NCBI GenBank assembly: GCA_029261895.1
Contig: JAJDAK010000082.1
Location: 1-56,291 of the forward strand
Direction: 5' to 3'
From: Deltaproteobacteria bacterium
GTDB lineage: Bacteria > Myxococcota_A > UBA9160 > SZUA-336
DNA: 56,291 nucleotides
Shown here: piece by piece, positions 25,232-35,399 of the stretch
Layout of the letters: each line of letters opens with the position of its first letter
Position numbering within the stretch: position 1 is the stretch's first letter
Notes under the pieces: generated by a model
What the model was told of the DNA's origin: nothing
What the model saw: only the letters and a program-made list of their open reading frames with translations
Database searches by the model: none
Position numbers and translations under genes: made by a program

Positions 25232-26227
25232 CTAGCGCGTCTTGAAGTGTTCGAACGCCCGTCCCGGAATCGAGACCGACTTACCGTTCATCCTGAACCG
25301 CGGTCGACGCCCGCGAACAATGCGCCCGATCTCTGTCACGCGATGCCCCAGTTGTCGCGTGAGCTTTGACGCAGTCGATGCGTCAGCGCGCACCGTAAAA
25401 AGAAGCTCATAGTCTTCTCCGCCAAAGAGTACGAGTTCCCATGGATTCAAGTTTTCTTTGTCACAGGAACGATGAAACCCTCGGTTGACGGGAATCAACT
25501 CAAGGTCGACTTCGGCGCCGACTTCACTCGAGAGACAGATTCGTTCCAAGTCGGTCGCCAAACCGTCGGAAAGATCCAGCGCCGCACCCATGCCGCGTGA
25601 CCGTAAGAGCCGGCGCCCAAGCTCATAGGGCGGTGCGGGATCAAGCTGACGCCGCTGATAGATCGATGCTTGCTTTCTGCCGGCTTCAAGCTGATACAAG
25701 CCAAGCGAAGCAGCACCAAGGGTCCCGGTCACCATCAGCCGATCACCGACCTTGGCGGTGGACCGCAATAACCCTTTGCCCATGGGCACGCTGCCAATCG
25801 CGGTCACCGACATCGTCCAGACCGGCCCTGCGACAGTATCGCCGCCAACCAGCGGACACTTGGCCCGATTTGCCAGCTGCAATAGTCCACGCAAAAAACC
25901 GTCGATTTGCGACGCCGAACTCGACTCGGGAAGCGTCCAGTTCAGCAGAAATCCGCGCGGGGTCGCACCCATCGCCCCAAGATCTGAAAGATTCACAGCG
26001 AGCGTCTTCCGGCCGAGCGCACGCGGACGCGTGGTCGACCAACGGAAATGCGTGCCTTCAACCAGTGTGTCCGAGGTATAGACCAGGTCCTGACCTTGCG
26101 GCGCTCGCATCACCGCAGCATCGTCACCGATCGCGACGCGCCAACCAGATTGGCGACTGCCCGCACGTCGACGAATCAGCTCTACCAAGCCACGTTCGCC
26201 CAGCGCTTTCAAATCCAACCGTCCCAC
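25232..26227 (-). CDS. thiL: Thiamine-monophosphate kinase
   Basis: ThiL phosphorylates thiamine monophosphate to thiamine diphosphate with ATP. The 331-aa protein has the PurM-like fold. GDDAAVM near the N-terminus and the long VYTSDTLVEGTHFRW segment bind ATP-Mg, and NLSDLGAMGATP is the family signature. VGGDTVAGP, MVTGTLGAASLG and FGGEDYELLF follow. Length and motifs are typical. It lies 25 bp after lon and 57 bp before the chemoreceptor on the same strand. This appears to be a chance neighbour of both. Confidence 0.93.
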   Translation of the reverse strand: MGRLDLKALGERGLVELIRRRAGSRQSGWRVAIGDDAAVMRAPQGQDLVYTSDTLVEGTHFRWSTTRPRALGRKTLAVNLSDLGAMGATPRGFLLNWTLPESSSASQIDGFLRGLLQLANRAKCPLVGGDTVAGPVWTMSVTAIGSVPMGKGLLRSTAKVGDRLMVTGTLGAASLGLYQLEAGRKQASIYQRRQLDPAPPYELGRRLLRSRGMGAALDLSDGLATDLERICLSSEVGAEVDLELIPVNRGFHRSCDKENLNPWELVLFGGEDYELLFTVRADASTASKLTRQLGHRVTEIGRIVRGRRPRFRMNGKSVSIPGRAFEHFKTR

Positions 26228-26252
26228 GACGGCTATTCTACGTTACTTCGCT

Positions 26253-28670
26253 TTAGGAACGAACAATCTGAGACGGCGAGCGTGAAGAATGCTGCGCCGA
26301 GCGCCGACCCGCTTTGATCGGGTCGCGAAGTGCAAGTTCAAGGACCTGGTCCATGTCTCGCACAAAGTGGAAGGTGATTTTCTTGGCGAGTTCGGGCGGA
26401 ATCTCTTCGAGGTCGTTTCGATTGGCCTCAGGAAGAATGACCGTCGTGATACCGCGCCGCAACGCCGCAAGTGCTTTCTCGCGAACACCACCGACTGGGA
26501 GTACACGGCCGCGCAGGGTGATTTCACCCGTCATCGCCACATCGGATCGAACCGGTGTGTCGGTGAGCAGCGAGATGATCGCAGTCGCCATCGTCACACC
26601 GGCGGAGGGTCCGTCCTTCGGAGTAGCGCCAGCGGGAACATGGACATGGATTTCATTGCGCAGGAGCAGATCGGCGTAGCCGAGCTCAGGCGCGCGCTGC
26701 CGCACGTAAGACATCGCAGCTTGACCGGATTCTTTCATCACGTCGCCCAACTGACCCGTGAGCGTTAATCCGCGGCCGCGAACCTTTGAAGTTTCGATCA
26801 GCAATACTTCGCCACCCGCTTCAGTCCATGCGAGACCGCGCGCGAGGCCCGGAAGAGCGTTCCGCGGTATCGCTTCATCGGCAATCGGTGCTGGGCCGAG
26901 GTAAGAGGTGAGGTTTCGCAAGGTGATCGACGCTTCTGTAACTTCGTCCTCGGCAAAACGCCGGGCCACTTTGCGCAGCATTCGGCCTATTTCACGCTCG
27001 AGCGAACGCACGCCGGCTTCTTGCGTATAGCGCGTAATGACTTCCTTGATCGCCGCACGCGACACTTTCACCTTGGCCTGTGTCAAACCGCATTCTTCGA
27101 TTTGTCGTGGAACCAAAAAGCGACGACTGATGACTTCCTTTTCCTCGGGCGTGTAACCGGGAAGGCGGATTATTTCCATGCGATCCATCAACGGACGCGG
27201 AATCGGATCGATCAAATTTGCTGTGGCGACGAAAAGAACGTTGGACAAATCGTAAGGGACGTTCAGATAGTGGTCCCGGAAGTTTCCATTCTGTTCGGGG
27301 TCAAGCACTTCGAGCATCGCCGACGCAGGATCACCACGATAATCCGCACCGAGCTTGTCGATTTCGTCCAAAACGAAAACCGGATTCACGGATCCTGCTT
27401 GGCGCATGCCCTGTAAAATTCTTCCGGGCATCGCGCCAACATAGGTTCGACGGTGGCCACGAATCTCCGCTTCGTCACGAATGCCACCCAGCGACATACG
27501 CACAAAACTGCGACCCATCGCCTGTGCAATTGAGCGACCTAACGAGGTCTTCCCTACACCGGGAGGACCCAACAAGCATAGAATGGGACCGCGAGAGCTG
27601 TTCCCACCCCGAAGTTTGTGAACCGCGAGAAATTCGAGAATGCGTTCCTTGACCTTGTTAAGGTAGGCATGATCGTGCTCCAACACGTCCCGCGCTTCCT
27701 TCAAATCAACCAGGTCATCCGATGTCTTGGCCCAAGGCAGTTCGACCATCCATTCCAAATACGTACGAATTACCTGGGTTTCAGATGAGTCTGGATGCAT
27801 ATGCGACAAACGCTCCAGCTGTCGAGTCGCCTCGGTATGGGCCTCTTCGTTCATGCCCGAGGCTTCAATCCGTGAGCGCATCTCTTCGATCTCGCCGTCT
27901 TTGTCCTCAGCGTCGCCCAGCTCGGCCTGGATCCAACGCATCTGCTCACGCAGGAAATGCTCTCGCTGGGAGCGACCCAACTCTTCGCGCGCTGCGCCTT
28001 GAATCTCGGCCTGCATGGACGACACCGCCAGCTCGCGTCGCAACAAGCCGTCGATTTTGCGCAACCGAGTTACCGGATCGTGAATCTCAAGCAGCTCCTG
28101 CGCTTCTTCAACGCGCAAGCGCAGATTCGAAGCCACAAGATCCGCCAGACGACCCGGATCCTCGACATTGGCGGTAATGGACATGATTTCGGGCGGCAGA
28201 TGCTTGAGCGGCAGCAGCTCTTCGACTTTGTCGCGCACGCCACGCATCAATGCTTCGACTTCAACCGACCACTCCGCCAATTCCTCTACCACTATCTCTT
28301 CAACCTGAACGTCGATATGCGGCTCAGTGCGGATAAACTGACTGATGCGAATCTTCGAAAGGCCCTGCACCAATACCTTAAGGCGACCGTCGGGTAGACG
28401 CATCAAGCGCATCACCATGCCCACGGTGCCCACGGTGTAGAGGTCATCGGGTCCTGGATCTTCGACTTCGGGATCTCGTTGAGTCACCAATGCGAGGAGT
28501 CGATCGCCTGCCACCGCAGCTTCAATCGCATGGATCGAAACATCACGCCCCACAAAGAGCGGAAGAATCATGGACGGGAAGACAACCGCATCGCGGATTG
28601 GCAACAACGGCAAATTTTCCGGCACTGAGAACGCGCTGCTCTGAGCTTCCTGCTGCACAGCCGACTCCAT
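26253..28670 (-). CDS. lon: ATP-dependent protease Lon
   Basis: Lon degrades misfolded and short-lived regulatory proteins. From ATG 28670 the protein is 805 aa (TTG 28679 possible). It has the N-terminal LonN substrate domain ([23 protein letters not shown]), the AAA+ module with Walker [12 protein letters not shown] and Walker B (FVLDEIDK), and a C-terminal S16 protease domain. The catalytic Ser is in [10 protein letters not shown] and the Lys in the following GVREKALAA segment. It is the first gene of the long minus-strand array. A 7-7-7 perfect inverted repeat at 28687-28707 lies 17 bp upstream of its start and could carry regulatory input. Confidence 0.95.
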   Translation of the reverse strand: MESAVQQEAQSSAFSVPENLPLLPIRDAVVFPSMILPLFVGRDVSIHAIEAAVAGDRLLALVTQRDPEVEDPGPDDLYTVGTVGMVMRLMRLPDGRLKVLVQGLSKIRISQFIRTEPHIDVQVEEIVVEELAEWSVEVEALMRGVRDKVEELLPLKHLPPEIMSITANVEDPGRLADLVASNLRLRVEEAQELLEIHDPVTRLRKIDGLLRRELAVSSMQAEIQGAAREELGRSQREHFLREQMRWIQAELGDAEDKDGEIEEMRSRIEASGMNEEAHTEATRQLERLSHMHPDSSETQVIRTYLEWMVELPWAKTSDDLVDLKEARDVLEHDHAYLNKVKERILEFLAVHKLRGGNSSRGPILCLLGPPGVGKTSLGRSIAQAMGRSFVRMSLGGIRDEAEIRGHRRTYVGAMPGRILQGMRQAGSVNPVFVLDEIDKLGADYRGDPASAMLEVLDPEQNGNFRDHYLNVPYDLSNVLFVATANLIDPIPRPLMDRMEIIRLPGYTPEEKEVISRRFLVPRQIEECGLTQAKVKVSRAAIKEVITRYTQEAGVRSLEREIGRMLRKVARRFAEDEVTEASITLRNLTSYLGPAPIADEAIPRNALPGLARGLAWTEAGGEVLLIETSKVRGRGLTLTGQLGDVMKESGQAAMSYVRQRAPELGYADLLLRNEIHVHVPAGATPKDGPSAGVTMATAIISLLTDTPVRSDVAMTGEITLRGRVLPVGGVREKALAALRRGITTVILPEANRNDLEEIPPELAKKITFHFVRDMDQVLELALRDPIKAGRRSAQHSSRSPSQIVRS

Positions 28671-28686
28671 CCCTGGCAAGCGTTCT

Positions 28687-28707
28687 ATGACACATCCGAA
28701 GTGTCAT
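28687..28707. promoter_or_regulatory. Perfect inverted repeat upstream of lon
   Basis: ATGACAC-atccgaa-GTGTCAT is a perfect 7-7-7 palindrome between the lipoprotein gene and lon. There is no T-run, so it looks more like a repressor or activator site than a terminator. It is just upstream of the lon start, where it would affect the promoter or leader. Confidence 0.5.
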
Positions 28708-28764
28708 GGAGGGTACCTGCCTCTAACGGGAACTTGAATCGACGTCGAGCCGAGTGAACTTAAC

Positions 28765-30723
28765 TTAGGGGGTGGTAAGAACCTGTTGGATCTCGTTTTT
28801 TTGCACGGTAAGAAGGTATAGATTCTCCCTCGTACCGCCGGTCTCGTCAAAGGAAGCCAAGCCCGACACCCCAGGGAAACCCTTAACCTCAAGTAATTCT
28901 CGTCGCAGAGAACCGCGAGAAACGCGCGCAGATTTCTCTATTTGTCGTCGGAGGAGCATCGCGGCATCATATCCTTGAGCGGCAAGTAGATCGGGTTCCT
29001 CACCGTATGCAGTGATATAACGCGTCACGAAGTCCTGCACGAGAGGTTTCTCACTCCCTTTAAAAAACGCGTCTACGAAAATGGCACCGCGAGCGTCACG
29101 ACCCGCTATTTCCACTAACTGTGAATCGTTCCAACCGTTCGAACCCAGAAAAGTTACGTGCTGCACATCGTAAAACCGTAACTGCGGCAGTATGAGTCCA
29201 ATATTGACCGCGCTGTCGGGGATAAACAGGGCGTCGAAGTCCACATATGGGGGCAGACTCGCCAAAGCCGGCGCCGCCAGTCGATTCCGATTTTCCTGTG
29301 ATCGTCGCCGTAGCCGATCACGCTCGCGAATCAACTCCTTCTCACGCTTCGTAAGAAAATGCAGCCCCACCAGCTTTTTTACTTCCGCCTGATGATCAAC
29401 AATATCCGGCCGGTACCCCTCAACACCAACTACGGTACCGCCCCGCTCCTCAACATGTGTCCAAAAGATATCCTTGAACGCACGCCCATAGGAATCCTGC
29501 GGATACAGAATCGCAAAGCGCTTAAAATGTTTTCGCCCAATCGCGTAATCGATCAGCGCACGAACTTGGTCGGTAGCGGTGAGGCCCATGCGAAAAACGT
29601 TCTCCCCTAAGTATGGGAGCTCGTCTCCGGGTGCCAGGGTGACCAACGCCAGACCCGCACGGTGCGCTTCGTGGGCGGCCGCCTCGACCACGATGGACCG
29701 CAGCGGACCGATCGAGGCAACCACACCTTCATCCGCCAACTCGGCCATCATCTTTGCACCCGTATCGGGATCCCCTTCGGTATCGCGTATCACCACGCGG
29801 TACGAGGTTGGCGGCTCGTCGTACAGTCCCAGACCCAGAACCACACCCTGTAACGCAGCATGGCCGAAATGTGCGTACGGCCCCGATAACGGCAAAGCAA
29901 GCCCAATCGTGTACACCATCTGTTCTGCGCCGCGCTGTGCTTGAACCCAGAGGCGCTGACGCTCGGCTTCATCGAGGGGCTGCAAGCGTTGTGGTAGCCG
30001 GTCCAACGCATCCATCGCAGCAGAGAAATCTGCACGCATCAGCGCCCGACGCGACGTTTCCAGCAGCACCCGGTCATAGACGGGGCCACGTGGCAGGTGA
30101 TCCACGAGCTCTTCGAGCTCCGCGTCGCGCAATCGGTCGCCAATCAACTCATCGAGTTCCAGATCGATCTCAAAAATCTCATCGCGGTCCTCGGTATCGC
30201 GTCGCGCAAAAGCCAGCGCGCGGACGCTATCGGCGTAGCGCGCTTCTATGCGCGCCAAATCAGCCAACATCCGATACATGCGTCGGCGCAGTTCGTCGTC
30301 GGCGCGACCGAATTGCGCTTCCGACAAAACTCGACTAGCGATCCCAATGCGACCTCGATCGCGATAATGCTTCGCTAATCGAAAACGCGCTTCGGGTGTA
30401 TGGGGATCGCGTGGGTAATGGTCGATCAAACGACGCCAAGTGATCACGGCGCGATCCATCTGACCCAGCTGCGAACGCGCTTGACCCAGCATAAACAACG
30501 CCTCACCGGTACGACGGCTGGCGGGTAGCTCCACGAGAAAACGATCTAGGATTTCGATCGCTTCGTTGGGTTTGGATGCATCCAGAAGTTCATGGGCTTG
30601 AAGAATGTCGCGCTGTGCAGCGGATTCATACGGAATGCTTACGCCATCTCGAATAACCTCGGGGTGCGCACATGCGAAGAGAAACGTCAGCAGGACGCAT
30701 CCGATCGCAGAACGCTTGATCAA
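28765..30723 (-). CDS. LpoA-like lipoprotein with TPR repeats and a periplasmic-binding domain
   Basis: The N-terminus (LLTFLFAC) is a lipoprotein signal with the acylated Cys18. Residues about 35-240 form TPR/Sel1-like helical repeats ([20 protein letters not shown]). About 270-640 is a type I periplasmic-binding fold ([20 protein letters not shown]) of the kind used by leucine-binding proteins and penicillin-binding protein activators. The architecture of 652 aa matches LpoA-like outer membrane lipoproteins that switch on PBP1a. Function here is inferred from that architecture. It overlaps dnaJ by 4 nt and so belongs to the end of the heat-shock operon, an unusual coupling. A periplasmic-stress role would fit. 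Confidence 0.75.
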   Translation of the reverse strand: MIKRSAIGCVLLTFLFACAHPEVIRDGVSIPYESAAQRDILQAHELLDASKPNEAIEILDRFLVELPASRRTGEALFMLGQARSQLGQMDRAVITWRRLIDHYPRDPHTPEARFRLAKHYRDRGRIGIASRVLSEAQFGRADDELRRRMYRMLADLARIEARYADSVRALAFARRDTEDRDEIFEIDLELDELIGDRLRDAELEELVDHLPRGPVYDRVLLETSRRALMRADFSAAMDALDRLPQRLQPLDEAERQRLWVQAQRGAEQMVYTIGLALPLSGPYAHFGHAALQGVVLGLGLYDEPPTSYRVVIRDTEGDPDTGAKMMAELADEGVVASIGPLRSIVVEAAAHEAHRAGLALVTLAPGDELPYLGENVFRMGLTATDQVRALIDYAIGRKHFKRFAILYPQDSYGRAFKDIFWTHVEERGGTVVGVEGYRPDIVDHQAEVKKLVGLHFLTKREKELIRERDRLRRRSQENRNRLAAPALASLPPYVDFDALFIPDSAVNIGLILPQLRFYDVQHVTFLGSNGWNDSQLVEIAGRDARGAIFVDAFFKGSEKPLVQDFVTRYITAYGEEPDLLAAQGYDAAMLLRRQIEKSARVSRGSLRRELLEVKGFPGVSGLASFDETGGTRENLYLLTVQKNEIQQVLTTP

Positions 30724-31823
30724 TCCAATAGCCTCCGAAGTTTATCCATGAAACCTTTGCGACGCGGGCTCACATCATCGCCAGAAATCGCCGCGAATCG
30801 TTCCATCAGTTCGCGTTGCTCATCCGAAAGTTTGGTGGGTACCTCAACAAAAATTTGCACGAGCTGATCGCCATGCGGACCCCCATCTAAACGCGGGAGA
30901 CCCTGACCGCGCAAGCGTATAATCGCACCGGACTGGGTTCCTGAGCGAACTTTAAGCGTATCCGTGCCTTCGAGCGTTGGAATTTCAACGTCACAACCCA
31001 ATGTCGCCTGTGCGATCGAAACGGGTACCTCGCAGATGATGTCGGAGTCATCCCGTTCAAAGAGCGGATGTTCGCGCAAATGAATCACAACGTAGAGGTC
31101 GCCAGCGGGCCCGCCGTCGTATCCTGCCTCGCCCTCACCGGTAAGTCGCAAGCGCACACCGGTATCCACTCCTGGAGGAATCCGAACATTCAGTTTCTGC
31201 ATGGTTTCGAGCCGGCCGTCCCCGCTGCAGGTCGAGCACGCACGACAAAGCTGCTGACCTACCCCGCGACACCGATCACAGGTTCGGCTGATCCGGAAAA
31301 ATCCCTGCTGCAGGAAAACCTGACCTTGGCCGCCGCAGGCACTGCAGGTCTCGCGATCGCCGCCGCTACCGGAGCAATCCTCACAACGTTTGTGCTTGGG
31401 TATGCGCAGCGCCTCTTCACTGCCCGTCGCAGCGACTTGAAAATCAACCTCGAGGTCATAACGAAGATCCGCACCGCGACGACCGCGACCCCGTTGCCCC
31501 CGCCGCTGGCCAAAGAGATCTCCACCGAAAAACTCATTGAAGAGGTCGCCAAAACTCGAAAACGGATCAAAGCCGGCAAATGGGTCGCCCCCGCCGCCGG
31601 CCTGGAATGCCGCGTGCCCCATGTGATCGTACGCGGCGCGCTTTTCCGGCTCGGAAAGCACCGCATACGCCTCAGAAGCCTCTTTGAAGCGAGCCTCAGC
31701 CTCGGCGTTGTCGGGGTTCTTATCCGGGTGAAATTGGTGGGCGAGTTTCCGATAGGCCTTTTTCAGCTCATCAGGACTCGCGCTGCGCTCGATACCCAGG
31801 GTTTCGTAGTAGTCAGCCTTCAA
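30720..31823 (-). CDS. dnaJ: Chaperone DnaJ, class I
   Basis: DnaJ delivers unfolded proteins to DnaK and activates its ATPase. The 367-aa protein has the J domain with HPD ([16 protein letters not shown], about 25-40). A Gly/Phe-rich linker follows. The zinc-binding region has four CxxC pairs ([24 protein letters not shown] and CSTCSGDG), then the substrate-binding C-terminal domains. Its start is TTG at 31823, which may keep expression lower than dnaK. It lies 55 bp after dnaK and overlaps the lipoprotein gene by 4 nt. Confidence 0.95.
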   Translation of the reverse strand: MKADYYETLGIERSASPDELKKAYRKLAHQFHPDKNPDNAEAEARFKEASEAYAVLSEPEKRAAYDHMGHAAFQAGGGGDPFAGFDPFSSFGDLFNEFFGGDLFGQRRGQRGRGRRGADLRYDLEVDFQVAATGSEEALRIPKHKRCEDCSGSGGDRETCSACGGQGQVFLQQGFFRISRTCDRCRGVGQQLCRACSTCSGDGRLETMQKLNVRIPPGVDTGVRLRLTGEGEAGYDGGPAGDLYVVIHLREHPLFERDDSDIICEVPVSIAQATLGCDVEIPTLEGTDTLKVRSGTQSGAIIRLRGQGLPRLDGGPHGDQLVQIFVEVPTKLSDEQRELMERFAAISGDDVSPRRKGFMDKLRRLLD

Positions 31824-31878
31824 GATCGAGGTAGGCTAGACACCCTCGAGCTTAAAGCAAGCCGCGGAGCGGCCGATC

Positions 31879-33699
31879 CTACTCGCTGCCGCCACCCAGG
31901 CGCTCGTACATCGCCTCCGTCATCCGATAGGCGAGGTCTTGGAGATCCGCGATCGCTTCGCGAAGCTCCTCGGGCTCCTGTCCCTGCAACGCCGCACGTG
32001 CCCGTACCACGGCGTCTTCGACTTCCTTGCGCTCTGTGGCGGCCAGTTCCCCGCCATGTTCCTGAAGCGTCTGCTCGACCGAATAGATCAAGCCTTCGCC
32101 GGTGTTGCGAATTTCCACATCCTGGCGGCGCTGCGCATCGACATCCGCATGGGCAGACGCCTCCCCCACCAGCTGGTCAACCTCCTCCTGACTTAATCCG
32201 CCGGACGCGGCCACGCGGATCTTCTGCGCGGTGCCGGTGCCCAGGTCCCGCGCGGATACATTGAGAATGCAGTCGGCATCAATATCGAACATCACCTCGA
32301 TCTGCGGCACGCCGCGCGGCGCGGGCGGAATCCCCAGCAATTCGAAACGGCCTAGCGTCTGGTTATCCACCGCCATTTCGCGCTCCCCTTGAAGGACGTG
32401 GATCCGCACCAGGTTTTGATTGTCCTCCGTCGTGGAGAATACTTGCGCTTTGCGTGTGGGAACCGTGGTGCTTCGGGGAATGATCTTGGTCAGCACACCA
32501 CCCTGGGTTTCAACACCCAGTGACAGCGGTGCAACATCGAGCAGGAGTAGGTCTTCGCTCTCGCCCGCCAGAATGCTCGCCTGTAGCGCTGCACCGACCG
32601 CAACCACTTCGTCTGGATTCAAACTTCGATTGGGCTCTTTGCCGAAGATTTCTTGGACCTTGGCTTGAACCCGCGGCATACGCGTCATGCCGCCAACCAA
32701 AAGCACGTGATCGATTTCGTTTGTATGCAAACCTGCGTCATCAATCGCTTCGGTGCATGGCTTGGTGAGGCGCTCAATCAAAGCATCGACCATCGTTTCG
32801 AACGCTTCGCGCGTCAACGTCTGCGTCAGGTGCTTCGGACCCGCGTCATCGGCTGCAATGAATGGTAAGTTGACGTCGGTTTCGTCCGCTGATGAGAGTT
32901 CTTGCTTCGCGCGCTCCGCAGCTTCTTTGATGCGTTGCAGCGCCATCGGATCGCCATGTAGATCGATCCCGTGCTCCGCGCTAAATCCTTCGCAAAGATG
33001 GTCTACCAGAAGCTGATCGAAGTCTTCACCCCCTAAAAAAGTATCACCGTGCGTTGCCAAGACTTCATAGAGACCTTCGGTAACGCGAAGAATCGAAACG
33101 TCGAAGGTGCCACCGCCCAGATCGAAAACCGCGATGGTTTCGTCACCGTTTTCTTGCAAACCGTAGGCGAGCGCCGCAGCGGTGGGTTCATTGATAATGC
33201 GCAACACGTTGAGACCCGCGATACGCCCAGCATCCTTGGTCGCTTGTCTCTGTGCATCATTGAAATACGCGGGAACCGTCACGACCGCATCAACAACAGC
33301 GTCTCCTAAGTAGTCCTGGGCCGTGTCGCGCATGCGCTGTAAAATCACTGAGGAAATTTCCTCAGGACTGCACATTTTCTCCTTCACACGAACCCAGCCG
33401 TCTCCGTTGGGGCCCTCACAGATTTCGAACGGCGAAACTTTGATAAAGCGTTCAACATTGCTTTCGTCGAAGCGTCGTCCGATTAAGCGTTTGACTGCAA
33501 AGATGGTGTTCTGGGGATTGGTCACCGCCTGCCGTTTGGCAATCTGTCCTACCAATTTTTCGCCGCCTTCATTGAATGCGACGATAGAGGGCGTGGTTCG
33601 CGCGCCTTCGCTATTCGCGATCACCACGGGCTCGCCGCGCTCGACAAACGCGACGCAACTATTCGTGGTTCCGAGATCGATGCCTACTACTTTGCGCAT
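31879..33699 (-). CDS. dnaK: Chaperone DnaK (Hsp70)
   Basis: DnaK is the ATP-driven Hsp70. The 606-aa protein has the nucleotide-binding domain with VGIDLGTTNSCVAF, FDLGGGTFDVSIL and LLVGGMTRMP. The linker (DLLLLDVAPLSLGVET) and the substrate-binding domain follow. It ends without the long disordered EEV-type tail of E. coli DnaK, so it is about 30 residues shorter. Gene order hrcA-grpE-dnaK-dnaJ marks it as the main chaperone rather than HscA. It sits 32 bp after grpE. HrcA-dependent heat induction is expected from the groESL example, though I see no CIRCE in this operon. Confidence 0.95.
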   Translation of the reverse strand: MRKVVGIDLGTTNSCVAFVERGEPVVIANSEGARTTPSIVAFNEGGEKLVGQIAKRQAVTNPQNTIFAVKRLIGRRFDESNVERFIKVSPFEICEGPNGDGWVRVKEKMCSPEEISSVILQRMRDTAQDYLGDAVVDAVVTVPAYFNDAQRQATKDAGRIAGLNVLRIINEPTAAALAYGLQENGDETIAVFDLGGGTFDVSILRVTEGLYEVLATHGDTFLGGEDFDQLLVDHLCEGFSAEHGIDLHGDPMALQRIKEAAERAKQELSSADETDVNLPFIAADDAGPKHLTQTLTREAFETMVDALIERLTKPCTEAIDDAGLHTNEIDHVLLVGGMTRMPRVQAKVQEIFGKEPNRSLNPDEVVAVGAALQASILAGESEDLLLLDVAPLSLGVETQGGVLTKIIPRSTTVPTRKAQVFSTTEDNQNLVRIHVLQGEREMAVDNQTLGRFELLGIPPAPRGVPQIEVMFDIDADCILNVSARDLGTGTAQKIRVAASGGLSQEEVDQLVGEASAHADVDAQRRQDVEIRNTGEGLIYSVEQTLQEHGGELAATERKEVEDAVVRARAALQGQEPEELREAIADLQDLAYRMTEAMYERLGGGSE

Positions 33700-33731
33700 T
33701 CCGCCAAGACCGGCAGCGGAAGCGCGAAGCC

Positions 33732-34331
33732 TTACGCGTCTTCCTTCTGCCCTGCTACGGCCACCAACGCCGGCCGAAGAAGTCGATCGCGCAGGACATA
33801 GCCGGTCTGAAAGACCTCGATGATCGTTCCCGGCGGATGTTCATCCGTGGGAATCTTGCGGATCGCTTCGTGGACTTTCGGATCGAACTCTGCGTCCTGC
33901 GCTTCGACGACTGTCACCCCCGCCCGCTCCATTGCCTGCAGCAAAGAACGATGTGTGAGTTCTACGCCCTCAAGCAAGCTTTGCGGGTCGACGGCTTCTT
34001 CGCCCTGGCGCGCATGACCTAGTGCTCGCTCTAAATTATCGACCGTTCCCAAGAGCTCCTTGATGAGATTCTCATTGGCGAAGTTGAGCAAGTTCTGGCG
34101 CTCCTTGAGCGCGCGCCGCTTGTGATTCTCAAATTCAGCGGCAAGACGTAGGTAGCGATCACGCAACTCTTCAAGCTCGAGCGCCGCGAGACCTTCGTTC
34201 TCGCCATCGCCTGAGGTCGCTTCGGCTTCCCCGCTCGGCTGAGGCGTCGCGTCCACGTCCTCAAGCTCACTCGCGAGCTCTTCCGGGAGCTCGACCTTTG
34301 GTCCCTTATCGTTCGACAAGACTTTCCCCAT
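33732..34331 (-). CDS. grpE: Nucleotide exchange factor GrpE
   Basis: GrpE releases ADP from DnaK. The 199-aa protein has an acidic, disordered N-terminus (about 1-55), a long coiled helix (LRDRYLRLAAEFENHKRRALKE), then the four-helix bundle and beta-wing (DAEFDPKVHEAIRKIP and VLRDRLLRPALVAV at the end). The length is typical. The ATG is at 34331, 8 bp past the hrcA stop. It is in the hrcA-grpE-dnaK-dnaJ order usual for HrcA-regulated operons. Confidence 0.94.
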   Translation of the reverse strand: MGKVLSNDKGPKVELPEELASELEDVDATPQPSGEAEATSGDGENEGLAALELEELRDRYLRLAAEFENHKRRALKERQNLLNFANENLIKELLGTVDNLERALGHARQGEEAVDPQSLLEGVELTHRSLLQAMERAGVTVVEAQDAEFDPKVHEAIRKIPTDEHPPGTIIEVFQTGYVLRDRLLRPALVAVAGQKEDA

Positions 34332-34339
34332 TCATCATG

Positions 34340-35362
34340 TCAGGAGATGTAGCGACCCACCCGGGCAGAAAGCAAGCGTACCGCCGGAATCACTTGGTCA
34401 TAGCGCATACGAACCGGACCAATCACGCCGATCCCCCCGGCTTCGCCGAGCGGTGCGGTCACCACCGCACATTCACGAATCCTCGGCTCGGCAATCTCGG
34501 TTCCAATCGTCACCCGAACCACATCCGCGGCGAGCAACTTCTCCAAAAGCGCCATCATTCGTTGCTTTTCCTCCAAAGTCGCCAACACGTCGCGGAGCCG
34601 TTCGATGTCTGAAAACTCCGGGTGGCGCAAGAGGAAATGGCGATCCGCGACATAGAAGGCGGCGTCTCGCTCAGGAGCCAGACCCGCACGACCCAGCTCC
34701 AGCGTGTGACGCCAGAGCGCATCCCGGCGCTCGCGATCAACCTCGATGTTCGAGACCAAGCGCGAACGGGCTTCGCGGAGCGTGCAGCCCTCGAGAATCT
34801 GGGTGAGTTGCAATGAGACGCGATCCAATGTGGTTTGGTCCGTTTCGCTTTCATCGATCACGCGGCGTTGCACCGTACCCGCGTGGGAAACCAACAATGC
34901 CATCACGCGTTCACTGGACACTCGTAGAAAATGCAAATGCCGAATACGCAATTGGTCGCTATCGGGCGCGAGGAAGAAACCCAACTGCCCAGTCAAACGC
35001 GACAAGAAATCCGCTGCAGAGCGCAACGACGCGTCAAGCGGGTTCAAGTCGTTATCCCACTCGAGTGGGATCTCTTCTGACTCTACGTGTCGCAGCAAGA
35101 GGTCATCAACATAGAGTCGAAAGGCCTGCTCTGTTGGAATTCGACCTGCCGACGTATGCTTTTGTTCGAGCAACCCCTGATCCATCAGTACAGCCATCGT
35201 GCTACGCACTGTCGCCGAGGAGACCGATCCCGTAAATCGTTTGGCAACCACTTGAGACGATACAGGACATGCGTCATCGACGTAGTGCTCCAATACCGCG
35301 AGCAGGACTTCTTGCATCCGTGCGGGAAGGTCGCTCAGTCGTTGTGAAGGTCGCTCACTCAT
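34340..35362 (-). CDS. hrcA: Heat-inducible transcription repressor HrcA
   Basis: HrcA represses groESL and dnaK operons by binding CIRCE and needs GroEL to fold. From the ATG 35362 the 340-aa protein starts MSERPSQRLS. The winged helix is at about 10-90 (VVAKRF, SATVRSTMAVLMDQGLL) and the GAF-like dimer and inserted domains follow (residues about 110-330). A longer frame to 35434 would run into the hemW stop. It lies 34 bp after hemW, so transcription may begin in or near the hemW end, where a perfect 7-10-7 inverted repeat occurs. The CIRCE-like site it should bind is at 11268-11294. Confidence 0.9.
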   Translation of the reverse strand: MSERPSQRLSDLPARMQEVLLAVLEHYVDDACPVSSQVVAKRFTGSVSSATVRSTMAVLMDQGLLEQKHTSAGRIPTEQAFRLYVDDLLLRHVESEEIPLEWDNDLNPLDASLRSAADFLSRLTGQLGFFLAPDSDQLRIRHLHFLRVSSERVMALLVSHAGTVQRRVIDESETDQTTLDRVSLQLTQILEGCTLREARSRLVSNIEVDRERRDALWRHTLELGRAGLAPERDAAFYVADRHFLLRHPEFSDIERLRDVLATLEEKQRMMALLEKLLAADVVRVTIGTEIAEPRIRECAVVTAPLGEAGGIGVIGPVRMRYDQVIPAVRLLSARVGRYIS

Positions 35363-35375
35363 TGCGGCTCGAGCG

Positions 35376-35399
35376 TGACAGTGGTGGGGCCGACTGTCA
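35376..35399. promoter_or_regulatory. Inverted repeat at the hemW-hrcA junction
   Basis: TGACAGT-N10-ACTGTCA is a perfect 7-bp inverted repeat covering the hemW stop codon. A TTGACA (minus strand 35400-35395) overlaps the right arm and could be a -35 box, but the -10 region (CACGCT) is poor. It differs from CIRCE. It could be the control site of the hrcA operon; proof is lacking. Confidence 0.35.

Noticed and set aside
31068..32264. 398-aa plus-strand frame opposite dnaJ and dnaK
   Set aside because: It has no recognisable fold, shows low-complexity Arg/Pro/Ala shadow composition and lies fully over two clear chaperone genes.
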